A DNA stretch of 64,000 bases from Dactylosporangium sucinum (GCF_014647515.1 NZ_BMPI01000035.1:49300-113299), one strand, 5' to 3'. Positions 38,966-46,997 are shown, counted from the first letter of the stretch. The notes: generated by a model from the sequence alone, not told the origin. Numbers and translations are program-made.

Positions 38966-39309
38966 GCGGTGGACTCCCGGTGGTGGTCGCCGGCGAGCCA
39001 GGCGCGCAGGAGGGGGAAGATGGTCAGGTCGTTGGCCGGGCAGTCGGCGGCGTGTTCGAAGACGCCGCGGATGACGTTGCCGTGGCGTTTCGCGGCCTGG
39101 CGTTGGCGGGCTCGGCGCTGCTGCCTGGTGAGTTGGACGGTGGAGCTGCCGCAGGGGCAGGTGCCGCTGATGGTGGCGATGCGGCGCCGGGCGAGCCCTT
39201 CGCGGATGGCGGGCGGCGCGTCGTCGGGGACGACGGGGACGATGAAGAGGACCCGGTCGCCGTTGGGGTAGTCGCGGACGACGTGTTCGGTTGCCAGGGC
39301 ACGGGGCAT
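38962..39309 (-). CDS. Small protein with Cys pair and Gln/Arg-rich helix
   Basis: 115 residues from the ATG at 39309. A beta N-terminus (VVRDYPNGDRVLFIVPVVPD) is followed by CPCGSSTVQL and a basic helix (RQQRRARQRQAAKRHGNVIR) likely to bind nucleic acid. It directly precedes the helicase gene with an ATGA overlap, so a replication-accessory role is plausible. The family is not recognised. Confidence 0.65.
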   Translation of the reverse strand: MPRALATEHVVRDYPNGDRVLFIVPVVPDDAPPAIREGLARRRIATISGTCPCGSSTVQLTRQQRRARQRQAAKRHGNVIRGVFEHAADCPANDLTIFPLLRAWLAGDHHRESTA

Positions 39310-39923
39310 CAGGCAGCTACCTCCTCGGTGATGCCGGGCCACCCGCAGCCGCACACGGCCCGGCCGTCGACGGCCGTGATCCGGCTATAGGCGTGGAACG
39401 GGCACGGCTCGACGAGGTCAGCGCCGGGGGCGTGTTTGACGGGCCCGGCGCCCCACGCGTTGTAGCCGGTGCCGACGACGCGGATGGGGACGATGTCGCC
39501 GCAGGCGAGGCACTGCCCGCACCGGTTGCCGGGCAGTTCGGTCCACAGGGTGCGGGACCGGGAGCCGGGGCACACGGCGGGTGGTGTCTGCCAGCGGGGG
39601 CTGAAGACGAGCGGCGGAAGCCCGGCGGGCGCGTCGTCCTGGCCGGCGCCGAGTGCGCGGCCGACGCAGGTGCCGCAGACGGGTTCGCCGGCGGGGACAT
39701 CGTCGGTGAGCCAGAGCGGCCCCCACTTTCCGCCGTCGACGCCGGACGGGCCGCACCAGTAGCCGTAGATGGTGCGCCCGTCGGTCCAGAGGACGGCGTT
39801 GCGGACGCGGTGCCAGCGGCTGTTGCCGCGGCCGCGGACATAGCGCGGCGCCTCGGTCAGGGGAAGCTGGCCGGACCAGTCGGCGCCGCCGCTGGTGGTC
39901 GGGGGGAGGAGTGCGACAGGCAT
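39309..39923 (-). CDS. Cys-rich hypothetical protein (204 aa)
   Basis: ATG at 39923 in a TGATG overlap. It has several CxxC-type pairs (CGTCVGRALG, CGQCLACGDI, CGCGWPGI) spread over a Trp-rich chain, suggesting two or three zinc sites. No enzymatic motif is visible. It belongs to the helicase operon. Confidence 0.65.
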   Translation of the reverse strand: MPVALLPPTTSGGADWSGQLPLTEAPRYVRGRGNSRWHRVRNAVLWTDGRTIYGYWCGPSGVDGGKWGPLWLTDDVPAGEPVCGTCVGRALGAGQDDAPAGLPPLVFSPRWQTPPAVCPGSRSRTLWTELPGNRCGQCLACGDIVPIRVVGTGYNAWGAGPVKHAPGADLVEPCPFHAYSRITAVDGRAVCGCGWPGITEEVAA

Positions 39924-40366
39924 CAGGCGGCCTCCCGTCCGGGGTGGTCGCCAGGCCGCGGCACGTCGGTGGTGGTGTCGAAACGGCGCCGGTGTTCGAC
40001 GGCGGCGATGGCGCGGAGGTGCCGGTCGCGGATTTCGGCCCACGGCTGCCGCTGGACGTCGCGCCACGCGGCGAGCTGCGCGGCGGGGGACACGGTGGCC
40101 CATGCCCAGCGGATGGCGGGCATGATCTCGGCGGCGAGCGATTCGCGGCCGCGCCAGTATGCGGTTTCGATGTCGCGGCGGGCGGAGGCGAGCCCGGCGG
40201 TGTAGCCGACGGCGAGGGCCTGCGCTTCGCGCCTGGTGCGGGCCTGCCACGGGCCGCCGACGGTGGGCACGGCCGGCCAGTCGGGCGGGTCGGCGGTGAC
40301 GTGTCGGCGGACGACGACGCGGCGGGTGCGGGCCCGTGCGGCGCGCGGGGGGAGGACGGCGGTCAT
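39923..40366 (-). CDS. Hypothetical helical protein (147 aa)
   Basis: ATG at 40366. The N-terminus is very basic (RAARARTRRVVVRRH); the body is helical with many Ala, Arg and Trp (SARRDIETAYWRGRESLAAE, WRDVQRQPWAEIRDRHLRAI). A DNA-associated role is possible. Coupled to the next gene by TGATG. Confidence 0.6.
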   Translation of the reverse strand: MTAVLPPRAARARTRRVVVRRHVTADPPDWPAVPTVGGPWQARTRREAQALAVGYTAGLASARRDIETAYWRGRESLAAEIMPAIRWAWATVSPAAQLAAWRDVQRQPWAEIRDRHLRAIAAVEHRRRFDTTTDVPRPGDHPGREAA

Positions 40367-40434
40367 GCGACACCGCCGCGGATGTAGACGCCGGTTTGAG
40401 TGTCGTTGCCGGCGTCTGTCGAATTGAAGCTCAT
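40363..40434 (-). CDS. Possible 23-codon leader peptide
   Basis: The ATG at 40434 opens a short frame (SFNSTDAGNDTQTGVYIRGG) that ends in an ATGA overlap with the gene at 40366. It would be the first ORF of the leftward helicase operon and lies in the divergent promoter region facing the rightward gene at 40515. It could be a leader peptide. Evidence is limited to coupling and composition. Confidence 0.35.
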   Translation of the reverse strand: MSFNSTDAGNDTQTGVYIRGGVA

Positions 40435-40514
40435 CGGCCTACCCCGACCGGACGCTGCGTGCGGTGCGATTGGTCGATTTCTGGCCGGCCCTCCGACCGA
40501 TAGCGTCGTGCGCT

Positions 40515-41105
40515 ATGACCGTGAGCGCGGCAGATGATCAGCAGGCGCGTCAGTTGAGGAAGCGATGGAACCGGGCGGGCATTGTAGGGGTTGTATCCAC
40601 GGTTGCTGTTGCGTTCTTCGTTCTGTGGATCACCGGTGCGCTTTCGAATGCTGGGCCGTCGGGGTCGTTTGACGAAACCACCGACAGCTACGTGCGCGCG
40701 ATCGGGGTTTTCCTGCTTGGTCTCCCAGGCGCAGTGACGTTCGTGGCGTGGGTGAGGTACGACCGTCAGTTGCGGGGACTGAATCGGCCTCCGCTGGAGC
40801 TGAGGATTGCTGAGGCGGCCAAGTCGCTGTCGGCGGCGGCGCGCCTGGTTGATGAGCTCGAGAGCGAGATGCAGGTACGTGCTGCCGCGCTTGAGCGCAT
40901 CGCTGCCGAGAGCTCCGAGCAGCAGCGTCTTGCTGGCGTGCGCGCGGACGAGGCGGAAGCCGTTACGAAGCTGGTGGAGTCGGTGATCTCCTCGACGCAC
41001 GCGCGGATGGACCGGGCGAATCGGCGTAGCCAGCTGTTGTACTTCGCGCTGGGCGTCGCTACGTCGGTCCCGATCGGCGTAATGATCAACCTGTGGACGA
41101 AGTAG
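40515..41105 (+). CDS. Rightward membrane protein with coiled coil
   Basis: 196 residues from the ATG at 40515. Two N-terminal transmembrane segments (GIVGVVSTVAVAFFVLWITG, AIGVFLLGLPGAVTFVAWV), a long acidic/basic helix (ELRIAEAAKSLSAAARLVDE onwards) likely to be a coiled coil, and a C-terminal transmembrane segment (LLYFALGVATSVPIGVMINL). It is a lone rightward gene, and its GC content is a little lower than that of the flanking genes, both common in accessory genes of temperate or defence-carrying phages. TAGCGT nine bases before the ATG could serve a leaderless transcript. Function unknown; superinfection exclusion is one possibility. Confidence 0.7.
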   Translation: MTVSAADDQQARQLRKRWNRAGIVGVVSTVAVAFFVLWITGALSNAGPSGSFDETTDSYVRAIGVFLLGLPGAVTFVAWVRYDRQLRGLNRPPLELRIAEAAKSLSAAARLVDELESEMQVRAAALERIAAESSEQQRLAGVRADEAEAVTKLVESVISSTHARMDRANRRSQLLYFALGVATSVPIGVMINLWTK

Positions 41106-41110
41106 CGTGA

Positions 41111-41989
41111 TCATGCGGCCACCGCCTGGAACAGGTCGAGGGTGAGTTGACCTTCGCGGTCGGTGCCGATGTCGCCGAGCCGCTTGTACCAGTCCAGGGC
41201 GAAGGTGAGGCAGTTCGCCTCGTTGATATGCGTGGTGGATCCGCATCGGGTGGGGGTGCGGCGCCCGTCGAACGACCAGGCCATCGAGTCGGCGGTGGCG
41301 AGGTGGTGCCCGTAGCGGGCGAGCCCGGACGTCTTGACCCCGAACCCGTGCAGGAGCAGGTCGAGGCCGGACAGGGCATCGAAGATGGCTTCGATCTCGC
41401 CGGTCGCCTGCCGGCGGCAGACGGACCCGACGCCGACGACGGGGTGGTCCCACAGGTGGACGCCCGCAGCCTCGTACAGGTCGACGCAGCGCAGGTAGTC
41501 GTCGAGGGACCAGCCCTGCAGGACCGGCATGAACGGGCAGAACTCGGGGTCGCGGGTGTGGGCTGCGTCGGGCCGGTCCCACAGGGTCTGGAGGTCGGCG
41601 TCTTCGGAGTCCCACCACAGGTCGCGGAGCAGCTTGAAGTTCGCGACGGTGCGGCGCTGGTGCTCGGCGACGGTGAGCCCGGTCTTGGCGAGCATGATCG
41701 GCTCGCACATCCAGTCCTGGGGCGCGGCCCACGAGAGCATGCCGATCTCGGTGTCGTAGCGGCGGACTGCGGCCAGGTACTCGTCGGGCGTCGTCTGCCA
41801 GCGGCCGTACAGGCTGAGCTCGGAGAAGCCGCCGGAGTCGAGGGCCCAGTTGGTGCGGGCGCGGGGGAGTGTGGTGCGGCCGGCGAGGCGGCGGTGGGAG
41901 ACGAACAGCGGCACGGGCTGGCCGTGGCGGTCGCGGGGTGGGAGGGCGAGCCAGTGCGGCTGGTGGGTGCCGAGGTAAAAATGGCCCAT
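41111..41989 (-). CDS. dpdA: DpdA-like transglycosylase (7-deazaguanine DNA modification)
   Basis: 292 residues, ATG at 41989. The pattern is that of TGT-superfamily DpdA proteins: an N-terminal FYLGTHQPHWL and SHRRL, DSGGFSELS (51-59), an alpha/beta barrel with PVLQGW (155-160), VGVGSVCRRQ (185-194) and LHGFGVKT (213-220), then the DSMAWSFDGRR segment. Known relatives exchange guanine in DNA for a 7-deazaguanine derivative, protecting phage DNA from host nucleases. The preQ0 synthesis genes (FolE, QueD, QueE, QueC types) are not in this window, so precursor would have to come from the host or from phage genes outside the window. It is coupled to an HNH gene. Confidence 0.75.
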   Translation of the reverse strand: MGHFYLGTHQPHWLALPPRDRHGQPVPLFVSHRRLAGRTTLPRARTNWALDSGGFSELSLYGRWQTTPDEYLAAVRRYDTEIGMLSWAAPQDWMCEPIMLAKTGLTVAEHQRRTVANFKLLRDLWWDSEDADLQTLWDRPDAAHTRDPEFCPFMPVLQGWSLDDYLRCVDLYEAAGVHLWDHPVVGVGSVCRRQATGEIEAIFDALSGLDLLLHGFGVKTSGLARYGHHLATADSMAWSFDGRRTPTRCGSTTHINEANCLTFALDWYKRLGDIGTDREGQLTLDLFQAVAA

Positions 41990-42594
41990 CAGTTCCGCCC
42001 TCGGCCGCGTGCCACCATCTGCTGCATGTTCTCGGCCTGCGTGCCAATCGACAGGTGAGCCGGGTTACAGCAGGGCGGGTTGTCACAGGAGTGCAGGACC
42101 TGAAGTCCGTCCGGAATCGGCTGCCCGTTGGCAACCTCCCATGCAACTCGATGTGCGAGCAGTAGCTTGACCTTGCCGCTTCTGCGCACCGACATGTGCC
42201 CGTAGTTCTGGTTGTTTCGGGAGCCGGTCCATTCCCAGCAGGTATCGGCGTCGCCGCTGGGTACAAAGCGTGCGTGCCTGTCGGCCAGCGGCAGTCGGCA
42301 TCGGGACGGGCCGCCCGCCAATGGGTTTCCGAACTTCCGCCACCGTTTCCCATGTGGTTGGCACCAGTCGCCGACGGCAAGGGGTAGTACGCAGTCCGGG
42401 ACCCTGCACACGGAGGCGCACTCCGTCCCGCATGGATTGAGCGCGGGCATCCTGTGGCTGAAGGTCACCCCGCAGTGGTCGCAGCGACGAGCGGCACGAA
42501 GATGGTGCGTCGTGGGACCGGTTGACCCGACGGCGCCGACCGGGGCGGGGCCGCCTTGGTCGGCGGTGATGCCGCCATGGAGGTGGAGGTCCAT
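41989..42594 (-). CDS. HNH endonuclease
   Basis: 201 residues, ATG at 42594. The C-terminal 60 residues carry the HNH_3-type core: an AHRVAWEVANG segment, LQVLHSCDNPPCCNPAHLSI, then TQAENMQQM. The N-terminal half has several Cys/His (CDHCGVTFSHRM, CRVPDCVLPL, WCQPHG) that may bind zinc. It may be a homing endonuclease, since it is wedged between two DNA-modification genes. It overlaps both neighbours. Confidence 0.8.
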   Translation of the reverse strand: MDLHLHGGITADQGGPAPVGAVGSTGPTTHHLRAARRCDHCGVTFSHRMPALNPCGTECASVCRVPDCVLPLAVGDWCQPHGKRWRKFGNPLAGGPSRCRLPLADRHARFVPSGDADTCWEWTGSRNNQNYGHMSVRRSGKVKLLLAHRVAWEVANGQPIPDGLQVLHSCDNPPCCNPAHLSIGTQAENMQQMVARGRGRN

Positions 42595-45500
42595 TACGCC
42601 GCGTCCAGGTCCAGCAGGTCGAACAGGCTCGGCGCCGACAGCTCCCGCTCAGTCGCACGCAGGTAGCCGACCCCGTCCCGGAAGTAGCCGGCGTTCAGCT
42701 CGACCGCACGGCCGCGCCGGCCCAGCTTGAGCGCCCGGACCGGCACGGTGAACAGCCCCCCGAACGGGTCGAAGACCAGGTCGCCCGGGTTGGAGTAGCG
42801 GCTGATGAGCCGGTCGACGATGTCGAACTGCAGCGGGCAGTTCTTCACGACGCAGTTCTCGGCGGTGTAGCTCTCGTCCTCCTCGACGCGGAGGTTCCAG
42901 GTCTCGACCTCGCCGGTCGGCGCCGCCTCGCGGACCTTCATCCACGCGCCGTCGTCGAGGATCAGCGGCTGCTTTCGCCGGGCCGGGTCGGGCAGGTTGA
43001 ACCCGAAGATCCAGTCCTGCCGCATCTCGACGTCCCGACCCTCGATCTGCCCGCGCCGCGCCGGGCGGCCCGGGTAGACGCTTGCGATCGCGCCGTACGC
43101 GCGCTGAGCCAGGAACGCCATGCCGAGTAGCAGCTCCCGAGAGACGCTGCTGGCCACCCATCGGTTCCGGTCAGCGAGGAAGTGCCCGTCGCCGGACAGG
43201 TAGCCGTCGAGCAGCGCTTTGGCCTGCTCCGCGGGCAGCGTGTAGGCGTCGGGCGGCAGGTGCTTCCCCGCGGCGCCGGACCCGCAGGCCTTCGTCAGGT
43301 TCCGCAGCACCCGGTCCGGGTCGCGAAGCAGCACCTGGTGGCAGTTCGGACCGGTCTGCCGGAACGGGTTGCCCCCGAAAGCACCGAGCCGAGCCGCCAG
43401 CGCCTCAACCTCGTCGCCGGCGCAGGAGATGACCAGCCCGCCACGGGACTCGATGTGACCATCGGCCAGCCAGCGGCCGACGATCCACCAGACCTCGGGG
43501 TCCGCCACGGAGGGCACCTCGGCGGGCGGCAGCTTGCGGTTGATGTACGACCCGACCGTATCCTCGGCGGGAACCCATCCCGGCTCGACCCGGCGAACGT
43601 AGTCGGCCTTCCGGGCGAAGCCCCGCACATCCCGGGTCCACAGCTTGTGATCCGGAGTCAGGGTCAGACCGGGCACGCTCTGCGCACGGACCTGGACCAC
43701 CGGCCGGACGCCGGTGTTCTGCACCGCGATCACAGGCCGCCAGCGCCCCTTGTGCGTCAGCACTTGCTCGCCGACCTGCACCTGCTGGATGGGCTTGTAG
43801 CCGCCGCGGGTGAGCACCAGCGAGTCCCGGGCCAGGCACACATGCATCGCTTGCGCCCGGCGGGACTGCTCCGTGTTGAGGGTCAGCATCCGGTTGACGT
43901 CGTGCCACACGTCCGGGTGGTGCGAGCCGGGCGCGAGGGACATGAACGTCGCCGGCAGAGCACCTTTCCGTTCGAGCGCCTCGCCGGTGGCGATGTGGTG
44001 CTCGTAGTCGTAGACCTCGCGGAGGGTCTGGTCGGTGAAGAGCCGCGACATCTGGTCGGCCGGCAGCGCGGCGAGCTCCTCCGGGGTGAGGGTGCGGTTC
44101 CCGGACGAGCGCCAGAACGCGTGGGCGTCGACCTGCCACCGGGCCCGGGTGTAGGACGCCTTGTCCTTGACGACGGGCACGTCGGCGTAGCCCTTGGTCC
44201 GGTCGGTCTGCGGCTTGTGGAACAGCAGGATGTACTCGGGGGAGCCGACGCCCATCTTGGTGCCGTCTTTGCACTGCTCGGTCCAGCCGAGCCGGTACGT
44301 CTGGTTGTTCTCCCTGACGACGTCTGTGACGACGGTGATCATGCCCATGTAGTCGAAGCCGTGGCGCCGCGCGTGGAAGATCGCCTCGGCGTGGAACGGC
44401 GACACGGTCGGGATGCCGGCGCCGGTGACGTTGCCGAACAGGATGCGGTCCTTCACGTGGCAGGCGTAGATCCGGCCCGGGCGGAGGATGCGCAGCAGCT
44501 CGGGCGTCAGGTGGTCCATCTGCGCCCAGAAGTGGTCGTTGTCGTCGGTGTGGCCGAAGTCCTCGACGGCCGGCGTGTACTCGTAGTGGTTCGCGAACGG
44601 GATCGACGTGACGATCAGGTCGATCGAGTTGTCGGCCATGCCGCGCGTTTCGAGGACGCAGTCGTTGTTGGCGACGAACCACCCGTCGCCGGACGCCTCG
44701 GCCCGGTCGACGCCGATGGAACGCGTGAGCGCCGCGGTGATACTGGCGGTGTCGAGGCCGTGGCGGCGGATGACCTGCGTCATGCGGGCGGTGAGCTCGT
44801 CGTGCTGCGCCCACTTTGCCTGAAGGGTGCGGACGACTTCCCGTTCGGACTCGGCGTAGATGAGGTGCGCCGCGCATGGCCGGGTCTGCCCGAACCTCTG
44901 GATCCGGTGAACGGCTTGGATCAGGTCGTTGAACTTGAACGTGATGCCGACGAAGACCGCGGTGTTGCACTGCTGCAGGTTCATGCCCTGGCCGAGCATG
45001 ACCGGCTTGCCGATGAGCGCGTAGGTGCGCCGGTCGCGCCACTCCTGCAACCGCCGCTCGACTTCCTCGACCGAGAGGGCGCCGTAGATCGACGAGTAGG
45101 TCAGGCCTCGTTCGTCGAGGGCCCGCTCAATGGCCCGCTGCTCGTCGTTGAGGTCGCACCAGATGATGATCTGGTCAGGTACTCGATCGCTCGACTCAAG
45201 ATCTCCGGGTTGTCCTTGAAGAACCCCAGTCCCGAGTTGCACGGCCGACACAGAATCCCGCGCACCGCGCCCGTCGCGTGGTCGTGGTCCACCGCCGGCA
45301 GCGTCATCGGCTCCCGGCAGATCAGACACCGGCCACCCTGGCTGGCCAGCATCGACTCGAATTCCTCGATCGTCAGCCCAAACACCCGGAGCCGCTGCGC
45401 CTTCTTTCCCCGCGGATTCCTCACCGCCCAGCTGCGCGCCTGCGCCCGTTCCCTCGATCGGTACTCTGCGTCCGCCGCGTACCGCTCGCGCCGTCGCCGG

Positions 45501-46673
45501 TTGCGCTCCTCCCGGTCCTCGTCCGTCAACGGCCGCCGCTGGTAGGTCTTGAGGTACTCCGTCATGTACTCGCGGCGCTGCTCCTTGTCGATCGAGTCCT
45601 TGTTTGCGTGGTAGCGCGTCAGCTTCCGCGCCTTCTCCCGCTCGCGGTTCCGTTCGTAGTACTCGCGGTTCCGTACACGTTGCTGCTCGGCTGAGCTGGG
45701 CACTGACGATCTCCATCATCTGCTCGATACGGCCAGGCAGGGTGTCGCGCTTCTCCTTCGCGGCGCCGGTGACGCCGAGCGGGTCGCCGCCCTTGAACAG
45801 GCGGATCTGCCCGTCCCGGTCGGCGCCGGCGGTGGAGTGGTCGACGGGGATCTCGTGGTAGACGACCTCGATCGGCGGGAGGACGTACCCGTCGTCGGGG
45901 TAGCCGAGGTCGGACGGCTTCTGCAGGAACACGGCCCACGTGTTGAGCCACAGGTAGAACTCGGCCTCTTTGTGCGGGTACAGCGTGAGGTTGTTCGCCT
46001 TGGTGGAGTCCCGCTGGAAGAACCTGGTGAGTGCCTGGCCGGTGTCCATGACGCCGAGGAACCCGGCGTAGTGGATGAGCTCCTTGTACCGGTTGGGGCT
46101 GGGGGTGGCGGTGGCAACGAATCGGTACTTGACCTGGTCGAACAGGGTCAGGAACGTCTGGTAGGTCTTGGACCCGAACGAGCGGAGGACGGACGCCTCG
46201 TCGAGGCTGGCGGCGTCGAACAGGTTCGGGTCAAGCCGGCAGTCGCGGACGGACTCGTAGTTGGTGAGGTAGATGCCGGGCCCGTCGACCTCGTCGTTGC
46301 GGCGGATGAATCGGACGGTGATGCCGAGCATGGCGGCGTCGCGGATGAACTCCTGCCGCACGCCGAGGGGGCAGACGATGAGGGCCTTGTCGCCGGTGTG
46401 GTCGAGGACAAGCCGGAGCGTCTCCAGTTGCACCACCGACTTGCCGAGGCCGAACGAGGCGAAGATCGCGCGCCGGCCGCCGTGGACAGCCCAGCGGACG
46501 ATGGCTGCCTGGTGGGGTTTGAGGAGCGGGTTGACGTCGGCGGGGTCGATGTCGAAGCCGTAGGACTGTTCGAAGTCGACCTTGTCGGTGAGGAAGTCGA
46601 GGTAGGGATCGCCGCCGTTCGTGGGGACGGCGGTGAGGGTTGCAGGGGTGCGCGAAGCCAGCAGATCTGTCAC
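42594..46673 (-). CDS. Helicase-DNA methyltransferase fusion carrying an intein and an out-of-frame insertion
   Basis: 1359 codons, open throughout from a GTG at 46673. Residues about 50-320 are an SNF2-type helicase half (ASFGLGKSVVQLETL, LDEASVLRSF, ATATPSPN). Residues about 324-499 have Arg/Gly/Pro-rich shadow composition and coincide with an endonuclease VII-like gene in another frame. Residues 500-640 resume the helicase (IIIWCDLNDEQRAIE, AVHRIQRFGQTRP). Residues about 660-945 are a beta-class amino-methylase (IVTSIPFANHYE as motif IV). An intein occupies 946-1278. The C-terminus gives methylase motif I (FDPFGG) and VELNAGYF. After splicing it should methylate adenine or cytosine amino groups, coupled to DNA translocation. 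Whether the full chain is made intact across 324-499 is unclear. Confidence 0.75.
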   Translation of the reverse strand: MTDLLASRTPATLTAVPTNGGDPYLDFLTDKVDFEQSYGFDIDPADVNPLLKPHQAAIVRWAVHGGRRAIFASFGLGKSVVQLETLRLVLDHTGDKALIVCPLGVRQEFIRDAAMLGITVRFIRRNDEVDGPGIYLTNYESVRDCRLDPNLFDAASLDEASVLRSFGSKTYQTFLTLFDQVKYRFVATATPSPNRYKELIHYAGFLGVMDTGQALTRFFQRDSTKANNLTLYPHKEAEFYLWLNTWAVFLQKPSDLGYPDDGYVLPPIEVVYHEIPVDHSTAGADRDGQIRLFKGGDPLGVTGAAKEKRDTLPGRIEQMMEIVSAQLSRAATCTEPRVLRTEPRAGEGAEADALPRKQGLDRQGAAPRVHDGVPQDLPAAAVDGRGPGGAQPATARAVRGGRRVPIEGTGAGAQLGGEESAGKEGAAAPGVWADDRGIRVDAGQPGWPVSDLPGADDAAGGGPRPRDGRGARDSVSAVQLGTGVLQGQPGDLESSDRVPDQIIIWCDLNDEQRAIERALDERGLTYSSIYGALSVEEVERRLQEWRDRRTYALIGKPVMLGQGMNLQQCNTAVFVGITFKFNDLIQAVHRIQRFGQTRPCAAHLIYAESEREVVRTLQAKWAQHDELTARMTQVIRRHGLDTASITAALTRSIGVDRAEASGDGWFVANNDCVLETRGMADNSIDLIVTSIPFANHYEYTPAVEDFGHTDDNDHFWAQMDHLTPELLRILRPGRIYACHVKDRILFGNVTGAGIPTVSPFHAEAIFHARRHGFDYMGMITVVTDVVRENNQTYRLGWTEQCKDGTKMGVGSPEYILLFHKPQTDRTKGYADVPVVKDKASYTRARWQVDAHAFWRSSGNRTLTPEELAALPADQMSRLFTDQTLREVYDYEHHIATGEALERKGALPATFMSLAPGSHHPDVWHDVNRMLTLNTEQSRRAQAMHVCLARDSLVLTRGGYKPIQQVQVGEQVLTHKGRWRPVIAVQNTGVRPVVQVRAQSVPGLTLTPDHKLWTRDVRGFARKADYVRRVEPGWVPAEDTVGSYINRKLPPAEVPSVADPEVWWIVGRWLADGHIESRGGLVISCAGDEVEALAARLGAFGGNPFRQTGPNCHQVLLRDPDRVLRNLTKACGSGAAGKHLPPDAYTLPAEQAKALLDGYLSGDGHFLADRNRWVASSVSRELLLGMAFLAQRAYGAIASVYPGRPARRGQIEGRDVEMRQDWIFGFNLPDPARRKQPLILDDGAWMKVREAAPTGEVETWNLRVEEDESYTAENCVVKNCPLQFDIVDRLISRYSNPGDLVFDPFGGLFTVPVRALKLGRRGRAVELNAGYFRDGVGYLRATERELSAPSLFDLLDLDAA
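42840..43838 (-). mobile_element. Intein with LAGLIDADG homing endonuclease inside the methylase
   Basis: 333 codons in frame (residues 946-1278 of the host ORF). Block A begins with Cys (CLARDSLVLTRGGY). Block B is LTLTPDHKLW (TxxH). The endonuclease domain has two LAGLIDADG-type motifs (VGRWLADGHIE and LLDGYLSGDGHF). Block F is VETWNLRVEEDESYTAEN and block G ends CVVKN before the +1 Cys. The usual penultimate His is replaced by Lys, which occurs in some active inteins. Joining the flanks restores AMHV-CPLQFDIVDR, a conserved methylase segment. Confidence 0.85.
45101..45703 (-). CDS. Endonuclease VII-like protein nested out of frame in the helicase-methylase gene
   Basis: 200 residues from a GTG at 45703, read one base out of phase with the host ORF. 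The N-terminus is a highly charged helix (RVRNREYYERNREREKARKL). The core is recombination-endonuclease-VII-like: GRCLICREP, VDHDHATGAVRG, LCRPCNSGLG. It sits precisely between the two helicase halves (host residues about 324-499), so it looks like a homing endonuclease inserted in a conserved site. The host frame happens to stay open across it. Translation of its last 25 codons runs into the resumed helicase sequence, so the natural C-terminus may be nearer 45180. Confidence 0.75.
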   Translation of the reverse strand: MPSSAEQQRVRNREYYERNREREKARKLTRYHANKDSIDKEQRREYMTEYLKTYQRRPLTDEDREERNRRRRERYAADAEYRSRERAQARSWAVRNPRGKKAQRLRVFGLTIEEFESMLASQGGRCLICREPMTLPAVDHDHATGAVRGILCRPCNSGLGFFKDNPEILSRAIEYLTRSSSGATSTTSSGPLSGPSTNEA

Positions 46674-46775
46674 GATTGCATCGACCTTCGGTGATGGTCG
46701 GCACGCGGTGGGGCCCGGCGAGCGTGGACAGCGGCCGGGCCTTCGCTATGCCGAAGACGGGATAGCGAAGAGGGG

Positions 46776-46997
46776 TCAGGCGGCGACGCGCTGCTCAAGG
46801 TCGACGACCTTGGCGCGCAGTTCCTCAAGCTGCTCGGTGAGTGCCCGGAAGCGCTCCTCGTTGGTCCGCCGGCCGCGTCGGGCGGGGGCGAGCGCCGCGG
46901 CGCGTTCTTCGCGGGGGATGCCCTTCCAGCGGGCGGGGCCGCCGAGCTTGCCCATCTGCGAGAACCGCTCGTGCGGCGGGGTGTCCTGGTCGTCCAT
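46776..46997 (-). CDS. Small coiled-coil protein (73 aa)
   Basis: ATG at 46997 with GGGAGGGACC upstream. It contains MGKLGGPARWKGIPREER, then a charged heptad helix (FRALTEQLEELRAKVVDLEQ). It is the first gene of the leftward DNA-modification operon, so a regulatory or accessory role is possible. The longer ORF to 47246 runs through non-coding sequence. Confidence 0.65.
   Translation of the reverse strand: MDDQDTPPHERFSQMGKLGGPARWKGIPREERAAALAPARRGRRTNEERFRALTEQLEELRAKVVDLEQRVAA

Noticed and set aside
43182..45545. A 787-codon rightward ORF
   Set aside because: It is antisense to the methylase, intein and helicase domains; no motif is visible in it.
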